This document shows positions 10,232-18,546 of a stretch of DNA of 64,000 nucleotides, piece by piece. A program made the position numbers and the translations under genes. Under the pieces are notes generated by a model. The model was given only the letters and a program-made list of their open reading frames with translations, had not been told where the DNA came from and searched no databases. Position 1 is the first letter of the stretch. Each line of letters begins with the position of its first letter. Origin of the DNA: FEN-1297 sp021817845 (GTDB lineage Bacteria > Bacteroidota > Ignavibacteria > Ignavibacteriales > Ignavibacteriaceae); contig JAKAFW010000021.1 of NCBI GenBank assembly GCA_021817845.1, forward strand, positions 1 to 64,000, given 5' to 3'.

Positions 10232-11779
10232 ATGAAAGATTTGAACAGAAATATTGTCCTTTTTGGCTTATTATTTTTTTTAAGTACAACTTTTATAGTG
10301 GCAAATGTCCATCCGGCGGATAAAGATTCAACTTCGATACTTGATTTTGATACGGCTTTCAAATCAAAAATTGGAGATGAGGTCCTTGCAAAAGTAGGAA
10401 ACAAAAATATTACTGTTAGGGAGTTCATAAGCGGTTATGAATTCGGACCTGCATTTTATAAAAAAATCAAAAATTCAAAGGATGTTTATCTTAAGTATTT
10501 GCTTGACGAAAAGCTTCTTGCCCTTGATGGCTATTCGGAAGGTTATAATGATTCGGCAAGAGTAAAAGAACTTTATAAAGCTATTCAAAGTGACCTTACT
10601 ACCGAACAACTATTTAAACAAGACATTCAAAAAGATGTAAAAATTTCTAAGGGAAAAATTGATGAAGCTGTCAGAGACAAACAGTTCACTTACAATATAA
10701 AATGGTTATATGCTCCGAACAAAGATTCACTTTCATTTTTTGAATCGGGATTAAGCAACAAAATTAGTTTCGATTCACTTTATAAAATGCAGTTGAATGA
10801 TTCTGTTTTCTATGATCAAAGATCAATGAAAATTGATAAGTTCAAATTGTCCATCAGGAATCCGCAGTTAGCTAAAGTTGCTGATACTCTTAAGGTAAAT
10901 GAAATATCGGCACCGGTAAAAGCTCCGGATGGGTGGTACATTGTTATGATAACCGACATCTGGAAAAATGAAATCGTCACCGCTACGATGTTGCAGAAAG
11001 ATGAATATGATGCCAGCACAGCGTTAGAGATGCAACAAATGGATAGCCTTTCTGATGCCTATGTGCATAATATGATGTTGAACCATAACCCTGTTATACA
11101 GGCACGGGCTTTTGATTTGCTTCGTTCTTATATGGGAAGTTATGAACTTCCTCCAAATCTTTATAAAAAGTGGAATCTTGATAAACGAATGAAGAGCGAA
11201 GTTCAAAATTTTGATTCGTTGAACGATGAGAACCTGGGAAAAATCCCGCTTGTAGTGTTAAATGATACAACGTTTACCATGGCAAATTTTATTAACTGGT
11301 ATAGACTTAGAGATGAATACCTAAAATTTAACCAAGCTAATTTCAATTCTTTTTCGGCCTCGTTGGAATCTTTAATCTGGCAGATGGTTCGCGACAATCT
11401 ATTGACAAGAAGAGCTTATGGTAGAGGTCTTCAAAATATGGAGATTGTTAAACAGCAGTCTTCATGGTGGAAAGATAAAATAGTTTATTCAATTATGAGA
11501 GATAAGATTGCTAATTCTGTTGGGCTAAATATAGAATCACCTGCTCAAAGAATGAAAATATTTGATAAAAAACAAGAGATTGTTGATAAAACCAACGAAA
11601 TATTAGACAAGTTAAAAACAAAATATAAGATATCAATCAATAAAAAATTATTAAATAAAATTACGGTTCAGGATGATGACAATCCGCATGCAATTGATAC
11701 ATATATCGTAAGGAAGGGAGGAATATTCCCTCATCCTGCATATCCCTCAATTGATTTTAACTGGCGCGAGTGGCATTAA
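10232..11779 (+). CDS. SurA-like periplasmic chaperone / peptidyl-prolyl isomerase-related protein, module 1
   Basis: A 515-residue exported protein with a signal peptide, a SurA_N-like helical region (about 50-135, 'VLAKVGNKNITVREFISGYE') and a segment around 140-245 that resembles a divergent parvulin domain ('VNEISAPVKAPDGWYIVMITD'). The C-terminal part (about 330-460) is helical. The family handles outer-membrane proteins in the periplasm. Its place between the PorV-like and ABC transporter genes suggests it helps fold the receptor or the T9SS cargo. Isomerase activity is doubtful because the parvulin-like part is poorly conserved. A second SurA-like gene, with a clearer parvulin domain, is at 53811-55646. 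Confidence 0.68.
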   Translation: MKDLNRNIVLFGLLFFLSTTFIVANVHPADKDSTSILDFDTAFKSKIGDEVLAKVGNKNITVREFISGYEFGPAFYKKIKNSKDVYLKYLLDEKLLALDGYSEGYNDSARVKELYKAIQSDLTTEQLFKQDIQKDVKISKGKIDEAVRDKQFTYNIKWLYAPNKDSLSFFESGLSNKISFDSLYKMQLNDSVFYDQRSMKIDKFKLSIRNPQLAKVADTLKVNEISAPVKAPDGWYIVMITDIWKNEIVTATMLQKDEYDASTALEMQQMDSLSDAYVHNMMLNHNPVIQARAFDLLRSYMGSYELPPNLYKKWNLDKRMKSEVQNFDSLNDENLGKIPLVVLNDTTFTMANFINWYRLRDEYLKFNQANFNSFSASLESLIWQMVRDNLLTRRAYGRGLQNMEIVKQQSSWWKDKIVYSIMRDKIANSVGLNIESPAQRMKIFDKKQEIVDKTNEILDKLKTKYKISINKKLLNKITVQDDDNPHAIDTYIVRKGGIFPHPAYPSIDFNWREWH

Positions 11780-11796
11780 AACTTGAATTGATAAAT

Positions 11797-13104
11797 ATGT
11801 CCATGAAAAAAAAAGTAATTGTCCAAATATTTTTAAGCCTTGTTATTATATTCTCCGGCATTTCATGCAGCAGTCGAAATGACAGGAATCCTGATCATCT
11901 GATTTACTGGTCGAGTAATAATACCCAGGAAATCCAGTTTGCTAAGTATGTTGTAGACAAATGGAACGAAAAGAACAGTAACGAGAAAATATCATTCCAG
12001 CCTGTACCTGAAGGCCAATCGAGCGAAGAAATAATATTAGCTGCAGTCGTTGGTAAAACCACTCCTGATATTTATTCTAATATGTGGGAAGGAAATGTGG
12101 AAGATTATGCCAAAGCTGGAGTACTTGTTGCGCTTGATACATTGAAAGGTTTTAAAAAATATATTTATCAAAGATGCGACAGTGCTGTTATAAAAGAAGT
12201 AACTAGTTCTGACGGACATATTTATCAAATCCCTTGGAAAATTAATCCTATTATGATGATTTATAATAAGAAAATTATTCAGGGACTTGGGCTATCAGAC
12301 GCTCCTAAAAATTACAGCGATTATTTTAAGGCTTCAAAAGAATTCCGGGATGAAAACACTGACAAAAACGGATATGTGCGAAAATGGTTTGGCTATTGCG
12401 AAGTTCAAGTTACTTGGTGGCAGCGTTTTTTTGATTTCTATCCATTATATCTTGCCGCTTCGGGCGGAGCTCCTTTGATTAAAGACGATACTGCGGCATT
12501 CGACAATAAATATGCAATTGAGGTTTTTGCTTTTTTGCAAAATCTTTATAAGAAAAATTATTTTACAAAAGAAAGACTTTCGGTGGAGCAGGATGTTTTT
12601 TTGTCAAGTACTATTGCCTCAAGATTTACTGGTCCTTGGGAAATTGCTCATACGGAGAAATTTAAACCTAAAGGTTTTTCTTATGATTTTTCAACGATGC
12701 CTGTCCCTGATGATCACGCAGGACCTGTATATACTTATTGCGATCCGAAAAATATTGTGATATTTAAAACTTGCCCTAACCCGGAACTTGCCTGGCGGTT
12801 TATAAAATTTATGACTGACGAAGAAAATGATCTAAAGTTATTGGAATTTTCGAATCAGCTTCCCAGGAGAAAAATGTTGGATGAAGATACTTTTTTTGCA
12901 AATTACTTTAAGGAAAATCCGAAAATGCTGGAGTTTGCCAAACAGTCTAAATATGTCAGAGGAACTGACCCATATCCTAATCTAACTGAAGTATTTGATA
13001 TTATTTCTCAGGAATATGAAGAAAGTGTTGTGTACGGTAGGAAGTCACCGGCTGAAGCTATCCATGATGCTGCAAAAGAAGTTAATCTTCTTTATCTGAA
13101 ATAA
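11797..13104 (+). CDS. Sugar ABC transporter substrate-binding lipoprotein, module 1
   Basis: An extracellular solute-binding protein of family 1. The lipobox 'SGISC' puts the lipidated Cys near residue 24, so the protein is a membrane-anchored periplasmic lipoprotein. The body has the usual layout ('LIYWSSNNTQEIQFAKYVVDKWNEK', then 'GKTTPDIYSNMWEGNVEDYA'). Two in-frame ATGs (11797, 11803) are possible; an upstream GTG at 11770 overlaps the previous gene and is less likely. Two permease genes follow at once, with the ATPase gene at 26868. The ligand is probably a manno-oligosaccharide, judging from the GH130 and GH2 genes nearby. Confidence 0.88.
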   Translation: MSMKKKVIVQIFLSLVIIFSGISCSSRNDRNPDHLIYWSSNNTQEIQFAKYVVDKWNEKNSNEKISFQPVPEGQSSEEIILAAVVGKTTPDIYSNMWEGNVEDYAKAGVLVALDTLKGFKKYIYQRCDSAVIKEVTSSDGHIYQIPWKINPIMMIYNKKIIQGLGLSDAPKNYSDYFKASKEFRDENTDKNGYVRKWFGYCEVQVTWWQRFFDFYPLYLAASGGAPLIKDDTAAFDNKYAIEVFAFLQNLYKKNYFTKERLSVEQDVFLSSTIASRFTGPWEIAHTEKFKPKGFSYDFSTMPVPDDHAGPVYTYCDPKNIVIFKTCPNPELAWRFIKFMTDEENDLKLLEFSNQLPRRKMLDEDTFFANYFKENPKMLEFAKQSKYVRGTDPYPNLTEVFDIISQEYEESVVYGRKSPAEAIHDAAKEVNLLYLK

Positions 13105-13112
13105 AGTTAAAG

Positions 13113-13967
13113 ATGATGAAGAAAAAATTAGTACCATATTTATTAGTATCGCCTTACCTAATCTATTTTTTGGTGTTTGTCGCCTTCCCGGTAATTTTTT
13201 CTATCGTCCTGACTTTTAACTCTTGGAATATAATATCTCCGATGAAGTTTAACGGAATAAATAATTATATAAGACTATTTCACGATCAATTTTTTCTTAA
13301 ATCATTAGTCAATACTTTAATTTTTTTAGTAATTCATATTCCACTTCAAATCATTGTGGCACTTTTCTTAGCTATTGTACTTAACCAGAAAATTAAATTT
13401 TTGGGATTTTTCAGAGCTGCCTTTTTTCTTCCGGTGATTGTGTCGGGAGTAGTGGTTACGATTATTTGGCAGCAGCTCTACGGTTTTGATACCGGACTTT
13501 TTAATAGAATACTAACCACTATTGGTTTGGGCAGGGTTGGTTGGCTTATCGATCCTGCGTGGGCTATGCCTTCGATAGCAATAATGGCTACATGGAAAAA
13601 TGTCGGTCTATATATTATTCTATTTTTAGTCGGGCTTCAAACAGTTCCGGCACATTATTACGAAGCCGCTGATCTCGAAGGTGCTAATCGTTTTCAGAAG
13701 TTCTTTAAAATTACCCTTCCGATGATTAACCCGACAATTTTTATGGTTGTTATTTTATCAACTATAGGCGGATTTTCATTATTTATTGAACCTTATATTA
13801 TGACCGGCGGAGGTCCTCTAAATAGCACTCTTTCCGCTGTGCTTTATATATACAAACAAGGTTTTTTCTTCTATAATATGGGCTATTCCGCGACGCTTGG
13901 TTTGTTTTTTGCGATGTTAATTTTATCTGTTATTATGATTCAGAAGAAATTTATTGAAAAAGAATAA
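13113..13967 (+). CDS. Sugar ABC transporter permease, MalF/UgpA type, module 1
   Basis: A 284-residue inner-membrane permease with about six hydrophobic segments. The EAA loop that contacts the ATPase is at about 183-205 ('YEAADLEGANRFQKFFKITLP'). It starts 8 bp after the binding-protein gene and ends 6 bp before the second permease gene, consistent with one operon. It is paralogous to the gene at 47557-48441. Confidence 0.92.
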   Translation: MMKKKLVPYLLVSPYLIYFLVFVAFPVIFSIVLTFNSWNIISPMKFNGINNYIRLFHDQFFLKSLVNTLIFLVIHIPLQIIVALFLAIVLNQKIKFLGFFRAAFFLPVIVSGVVVTIIWQQLYGFDTGLFNRILTTIGLGRVGWLIDPAWAMPSIAIMATWKNVGLYIILFLVGLQTVPAHYYEAADLEGANRFQKFFKITLPMINPTIFMVVILSTIGGFSLFIEPYIMTGGGPLNSTLSAVLYIYKQGFFFYNMGYSATLGLFFAMLILSVIMIQKKFIEKE

Positions 13968-13973
13968 AAATTT

Positions 13974-14783
13974 ATGAAGAAATTTCTTTTTTACATATTC
14001 CTGTCCTTTGCTGCTTTGGCATTTATATATCCATTCGTCTGGATGGTGGTAGCTTCATTGTCTCCTGAAAACCAAATCGGAAATTTAACTTTTATTCCTA
14101 CTTCATTGTCGTTTGATAGTTATACAGCAATGCTTAGTAAGATTCCGATTGCAAGAGCATTATTCAACAGTACTTTTGTTGCATTGTGTATAACTTTTGG
14201 AGTTCTGGTTTTTGGTTCCATGGTGGGATATGCCCTTGCAAGATTGGAATTTAAAGGAAGGAATCTAATATTCTTTATTATAATCTTTACGATGACCTTG
14301 CCTTTCCAGATTACTTTAATCCCACAATACATTTTAATGGTCAAATTCGGCTGGGTTGATACTTATTGGGCTTTAATAGTCCCATATCTGATGAACTCTT
14401 TAGCTATAATTATGTTTCGCCAATACTTTAAAACATTACCTCAGGATATAATTGATGCAGCCCGAATTGACGGTTGCGGTGATATAGAAATAATCTTCAG
14501 AATACTTTGGCCAAATTCGATACCGGCATTAGTTACTATAGGAATAATCACGTTTATGGCTTCATGGAATGAAGTACTGTGGCCTCTTATCGTTATTCGT
14601 AATGAACACTTAATGACTTTGCCGCAGCTTGTTACATTATTCGCGGTAGGCGGCGCCGCTGAATCACAGCTAGGTGTAAAGCTCGCTGCTGCTACTTTGC
14701 TTGCTCTGCCGATTGTACTGGCTTATCTATTCTTTCAAAAATATTTTATTCAAAGCATGGCCTCTGCTGGTATTAAAGAATAA
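13974..14783 (+). CDS. Sugar ABC transporter permease, MalG/UgpE type, module 1
   Basis: A 269-residue inner-membrane permease that forms a heterodimer with the preceding MalF-type subunit. It has hydrophobic segments along its length and an EAA loop at about 158-180 ('IIDAARIDGCGDIEIIFRIL'). The next gene begins 10 bp downstream. It is paralogous to 48438-49247. Confidence 0.92.
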   Translation: MKKFLFYIFLSFAALAFIYPFVWMVVASLSPENQIGNLTFIPTSLSFDSYTAMLSKIPIARALFNSTFVALCITFGVLVFGSMVGYALARLEFKGRNLIFFIIIFTMTLPFQITLIPQYILMVKFGWVDTYWALIVPYLMNSLAIIMFRQYFKTLPQDIIDAARIDGCGDIEIIFRILWPNSIPALVTIGIITFMASWNEVLWPLIVIRNEHLMTLPQLVTLFAVGGAAESQLGVKLAAATLLALPIVLAYLFFQKYFIQSMASAGIKE

Positions 14784-14793
14784 GGAAAATTAT

Positions 14794-16221
14794 ATGCACG
14801 TTGAACGAATTAAAAAAATATTTAAAGCAAATCCGGATAAAGTTGTTCTCCAATATCTTGATGTCGGCAGACCCGACCGAATTAAAAATATTATTAACAG
14901 AATAAATTCATTGTCAGAAAATGAAATTCAAACAGAATTGGCCGGTTATATAAAAAATTTCGGTTCAAGGCACCAATTCTTTAAAGATATCCTTTTAGAA
15001 AATTATTCGCATATAGAAAAATTTCTGAATGATACTAACAGTATTACCGAAGAGAAAAAATTATTACTAGGAGCTTACTTCTCGAAAGAATATTCAATCG
15101 AAGCTGCTTCGTTATTTAATCCCTCGATTGTCCCTCATCCCGACCAGGGTTCCTTAAAGCCAGGAATGGTACGCTTTATACTTAGTCTGCGTGCAACCGG
15201 TGAAGGACATATATCTTCAATTGAATTTAAGTCCGGAATTATTGACGAGAATAATGATGTGCACTTTGATTCTGAATCAAGGTTCTCAACTTTGCCTAAA
15301 AAAAATGACAATAGAAAATTTACGAGGAAGTTTCTAGCAGATAATCTGCAAAGTAATAACGACAAATTTATTAAAAAGTTCCCGGAAACTTTTACCCTCT
15401 CTGAAGCAAAAAATATCTTAAATAGAATGGGCGAAGATGATGCTTCAATTTATGCTGGCCCGATTCAACAAGTTTGGGATTTGTTGGATTCTAATTATAA
15501 AATTGAATTCCCTGAAATCACTACTATATCTGAGCGGGTAATTTTCCCAAATTCTAATTATGAATCACATGGAATGGAAGATGTACGATTCGTTAAATTT
15601 ATCGAAGATAACGGCAGTTCAAAGTACTTTGGAACTTACACTGCATATAACGGCCTTTCTTTCCGAACACAATTAATTGAGACAAAAGATTTTAAGGAAT
15701 TTGAAATTCATACTCTTCACGGTTCGGGCATCCAAGATAAAGGAATGGCATTATTCCCAAGAAAAATTAATGGTAAATATGTCATTACCTCTAGACAGGG
15801 CGGTGAAAATTTACAAATTATGTTCTCGGATAATCTATTCAAATGGGAAAAATATGATTTGCTGCAATCCCCTGAAGAATCTTGGCAGTATATCCAGATG
15901 GGTAATTGCGGTTCCCCGATTGAAACAGAAAAAGGCTGGCTCCTTATTACTCATGCTGTAGGTGCTTTCAGACGATATACAATCGGAGCAATGCTTCTTG
16001 ATTTAGACAACCCTTCTAAAATATTAGGCAGTCTTAAGAAACCTCTTCTTGAACCAAATGAAGAAGAAAGGGAAGGATACGTCCCGAATGTTCTTTATTC
16101 CTGCGGATCACTTGTTCATAACGGAGATCTGATTATCCCGTATGCAATGTCCGATTCAGCAACAGGTTTTGCAAAAGTAAAATTAACTGAATTATTAGAT
16201 GAGCTAACAAATGCTAAATAA
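14794..16221 (+). CDS. GH130 beta-mannoside phosphorylase-like enzyme (long form)
   Basis: A 475-residue cytoplasmic protein (no signal peptide). The start is ATG 14794, preceded by AAGGA at a normal distance; longer forms would run into the upstream permease gene. A helical N-terminal extension (about 1-110) precedes a five-bladed beta-propeller of the GH130 family. The conserved 'GMEDVRF' motif puts the likely catalytic Asp at residue 263, and 'QDKGMALFPRKI' and 'GNCGSPIETEKGWLLITHAVG' are further family-like blocks. GH130 enzymes mostly phosphorolyse beta-1,4-linked mannosides to alpha-mannose 1-phosphate. Hydrolytic and beta-1,2-mannoside members also exist, so linkage is not fixed by sequence alone. 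A second GH130 gene follows. Confidence 0.87.
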   Translation: MHVERIKKIFKANPDKVVLQYLDVGRPDRIKNIINRINSLSENEIQTELAGYIKNFGSRHQFFKDILLENYSHIEKFLNDTNSITEEKKLLLGAYFSKEYSIEAASLFNPSIVPHPDQGSLKPGMVRFILSLRATGEGHISSIEFKSGIIDENNDVHFDSESRFSTLPKKNDNRKFTRKFLADNLQSNNDKFIKKFPETFTLSEAKNILNRMGEDDASIYAGPIQQVWDLLDSNYKIEFPEITTISERVIFPNSNYESHGMEDVRFVKFIEDNGSSKYFGTYTAYNGLSFRTQLIETKDFKEFEIHTLHGSGIQDKGMALFPRKINGKYVITSRQGGENLQIMFSDNLFKWEKYDLLQSPEESWQYIQMGNCGSPIETEKGWLLITHAVGAFRRYTIGAMLLDLDNPSKILGSLKKPLLEPNEEEREGYVPNVLYSCGSLVHNGDLIIPYAMSDSATGFAKVKLTELLDELTNAK

Positions 16222-16259
16222 AATTATTAATTATTTAAACCAAATATGGTGGGTAAATT

Positions 16260-17162
16260 ATGGAAATTATTAGATACAAAGAGAATCCTATTTTAACTGT
16301 GGAAGATGTCCCATTCAGAGTAAATAGTATTTTTAATCCGGGTGCAATTAAATTTAAAGATGAGTATCTACTGGTTTGCAGAGTTGAAATGCCGAATGGA
16401 CGATCTTCCTTTGTCCTTGCGCGAAGCAAGGACGGGATTAAGTTTACTGTTGAAAATCAACCCTGCCTTACGCCTAAAGATCACGGTGATTACTCTAAAT
16501 ATGTAGAATGGGGAATAGAAGATACACGTATTTCAAAAATTGAGAGTGATTATTATTTGACGTACACCGGCTATTCTAAATACATGCCTCTTGTTATTTT
16601 ATCAGTGACAAAAGATTTTAAAACATATAAAACGTTCGGACCAATTAGCGTTCCTTCTAATAAGGATTGTGTTATACTCCCTGAAAAAATAAGTGGATTT
16701 TATTGGAAGGTTGACAGACCGTCAGCTGAAAACCGTAAAGATATCTGGATAAGTAAAAGTCCTGATTTAATTCATTGGGGAAATTCCCAATTTTTGATGG
16801 AGCCGCAATCCGGTACCTGGCAAGCCGATAAAATAGGTATTTCAACTCCGTTTATTAAAACTAAAGAAGGTTGGCTCGCACTTTATCATGGTGTTAGAGG
16901 TTTTGGAATTTCTTCTATGTATAAACTAGGAGCTGTTTTACTCGATCTTGAAAAACCTTGGGTTGTCAAAGGGAAGAGCAGTGAACCTATATTGGCCCCC
17001 GAGAAAGATTATGAGAGAGTTGGCGATGTAAACAATGTAGTGTTTTCAAACGGCTGGATTGTTGAGGATAATGGCTCTGTAAAAATTTATTACTCCGGTG
17101 CAGATACTAACATCTGTCTTGCTGAAACTTCGGTAAATTATTTACTTTCCATCTGTAAATAA
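16260..17162 (+). CDS. GH130 mannoside phosphorylase (short form)
   Basis: A 300-residue cytoplasmic protein, essentially the GH130 propeller alone. 'GIEDTRIS' puts the likely catalytic Asp at residue 88. The substrate-side blocks 'WKVDRPSAENRKDIW' and 'LYHGVRGFG' match the short mannobiose/manno-oligosaccharide phosphorylase group. A purine-rich GGTGGG precedes the ATG. Two GH130 enzymes of different length side by side suggest complementary chain-length or linkage preferences. With the GH2 beta-mannosidase at 21759 they form the cytoplasmic end of a beta-mannoside pathway. Confidence 0.88.
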   Translation: MEIIRYKENPILTVEDVPFRVNSIFNPGAIKFKDEYLLVCRVEMPNGRSSFVLARSKDGIKFTVENQPCLTPKDHGDYSKYVEWGIEDTRISKIESDYYLTYTGYSKYMPLVILSVTKDFKTYKTFGPISVPSNKDCVILPEKISGFYWKVDRPSAENRKDIWISKSPDLIHWGNSQFLMEPQSGTWQADKIGISTPFIKTKEGWLALYHGVRGFGISSMYKLGAVLLDLEKPWVVKGKSSEPILAPEKDYERVGDVNNVVFSNGWIVEDNGSVKIYYSGADTNICLAETSVNYLLSICK

Positions 17163-17184
17163 TTATTAAACTTAAAGGCATTTT

Positions 17185-18510
17185 ATGAGAAATAATTTAT
17201 TGAAAATATCTTCATTTAAACTCTTTTCCCTTTTCTGTTTCATGGCAACTTCTGTTTTATTTCCGCAGCAAAATGGAACGAAATCACTGGTCAATACCTC
17301 TCACCTTGACCATCTTTATCAGCAAATAAATGTTGATGGTAAAGAGATGGGAATCATTCATATTTATTCGAATTATCCTGATTATAAATATGTTGACGCG
17401 CCAGGCGAAGGTATAGCCTGCGTTGACGATATTGCTCGAGCTGATATTTTTTATATAAAGTATTATGAAGTTTCTCATGACTCCTCTGTTTATAATAAAA
17501 TTAAAATGTTGACGAACTTTTTACTCTATATGCAATCAGATAATGGTTTCTTTAACAATTTTATTTTCGGAGATTATTCAAAAAACACAACATATAAAAC
17601 AAGTGTTGCAAAGCCAAATTGGTGGAGCTGGCGGGCAATTTGGGCGCTTGCTGAAGCAGATAATTTTTTCTTGAAATATGATAAATCATTTGCTGCCGCA
17701 ATTTCACCTCAGCTTGAAATAGCAGTCAAAGTGACAAAAAAATGGTTGGTCAAGAATGAGTCTGATTCAACTCAAAACTTCAGTGGCTTTAAGTTGCCTA
17801 CGTGGCTACCTTTAGGGACTGCCGCTGATCAAGCTGCTGTAATTGTTAAAGGATTTCTGTCATATTACAAAGCTACTAATGATACGTTAGTCAGAAATGA
17901 AGCGATCCGATTATGCACCGGAATAGAAGGAATGCAGGCGGGAGATGCTTCTTATTTACCTCATTATGCTTTCTTAAGCTGGCAGAATACATGGCATATG
18001 TGGGGGAACAATCAGGCGGAAGCTTTAATCGATGCAGGAATAATGTTGAATAATCATGAATATATAAAAAAGGCGCAAAAGGAAATTTGGGATTTTTATC
18101 CTTACCTAATCAAAGCTAATTATATGAGCAGTTTTACGGTTGAGCACGTCAAAGATACTGTGGTATACAAGGACAGCGCAAAGTTTGGCCAGATCGCCTA
18201 CGGAATTAGCCCAATGATATTAGCTAGCTGTAAGTCATACAATGCTACAAAGGATGTGGCATCAGCCACTGTAGCCGGGCTTTTAGGTTGTTGGTTCTTT
18301 GGAAAAAATCCCACTGGTAAACCGATGTATAATATCAAAACAGGAGTTTGTTTTGATGGCATAAATAATGAAAATGAAATCAATATGAATAGCGGCGCGG
18401 AGTCTACTATCGAAGCCCTATTTTCTATGTTTGCGATTGATCAAAATCCTATTGCTAAAAAAATTGTGTGGAATTATTATAACGAACATATAGGCGTTAA
18501 TTCTAAATAA
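17185..18510 (+). CDS. Secreted (alpha/alpha)-barrel protein, putative glycoside hydrolase of unassigned family
   Basis: A 441-residue exported protein (signal peptide about 1-28, 'SVLFPQQ') with no T9SS domain, so probably periplasmic. The sequence is helical and rich in aromatic and acidic residues in the manner of six-hairpin glycosidases: 'PGEGIACVDDIARADIFYIK' (about 75-95), 'NWWSWRAIWALAEAD', 'SWQNTWHMWGNNQAEALIDAG' and a C-terminal 'FFGKNPTGKPMY ... NMNSGAEST' segment. The Asp pair in 'CVDDIARAD' and the Glu in 'SGAEST' are candidate functional residues. I could not assign a CAZy family. The context suggests action on manno-oligosaccharides. Confidence 0.6.
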   Translation: MRNNLLKISSFKLFSLFCFMATSVLFPQQNGTKSLVNTSHLDHLYQQINVDGKEMGIIHIYSNYPDYKYVDAPGEGIACVDDIARADIFYIKYYEVSHDSSVYNKIKMLTNFLLYMQSDNGFFNNFIFGDYSKNTTYKTSVAKPNWWSWRAIWALAEADNFFLKYDKSFAAAISPQLEIAVKVTKKWLVKNESDSTQNFSGFKLPTWLPLGTAADQAAVIVKGFLSYYKATNDTLVRNEAIRLCTGIEGMQAGDASYLPHYAFLSWQNTWHMWGNNQAEALIDAGIMLNNHEYIKKAQKEIWDFYPYLIKANYMSSFTVEHVKDTVVYKDSAKFGQIAYGISPMILASCKSYNATKDVASATVAGLLGCWFFGKNPTGKPMYNIKTGVCFDGINNENEINMNSGAESTIEALFSMFAIDQNPIAKKIVWNYYNEHIGVNSK

Positions 18511-18546
18511 ATAATTGAATATATGGGGATAGTTTAATGAATCATT

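Noticed and set aside
11770..11796. GTG start for the module 1 binding lipoprotein overlapping the upstream gene
   Set aside because: It would add residues before a well-formed lipoprotein signal that begins at 11797 or 11803.
14701..14793. Extended N-terminus of the long GH130 protein
   Set aside because: It lies inside the permease gene in another frame; ATG 14794 has a good ribosome-binding sequence.
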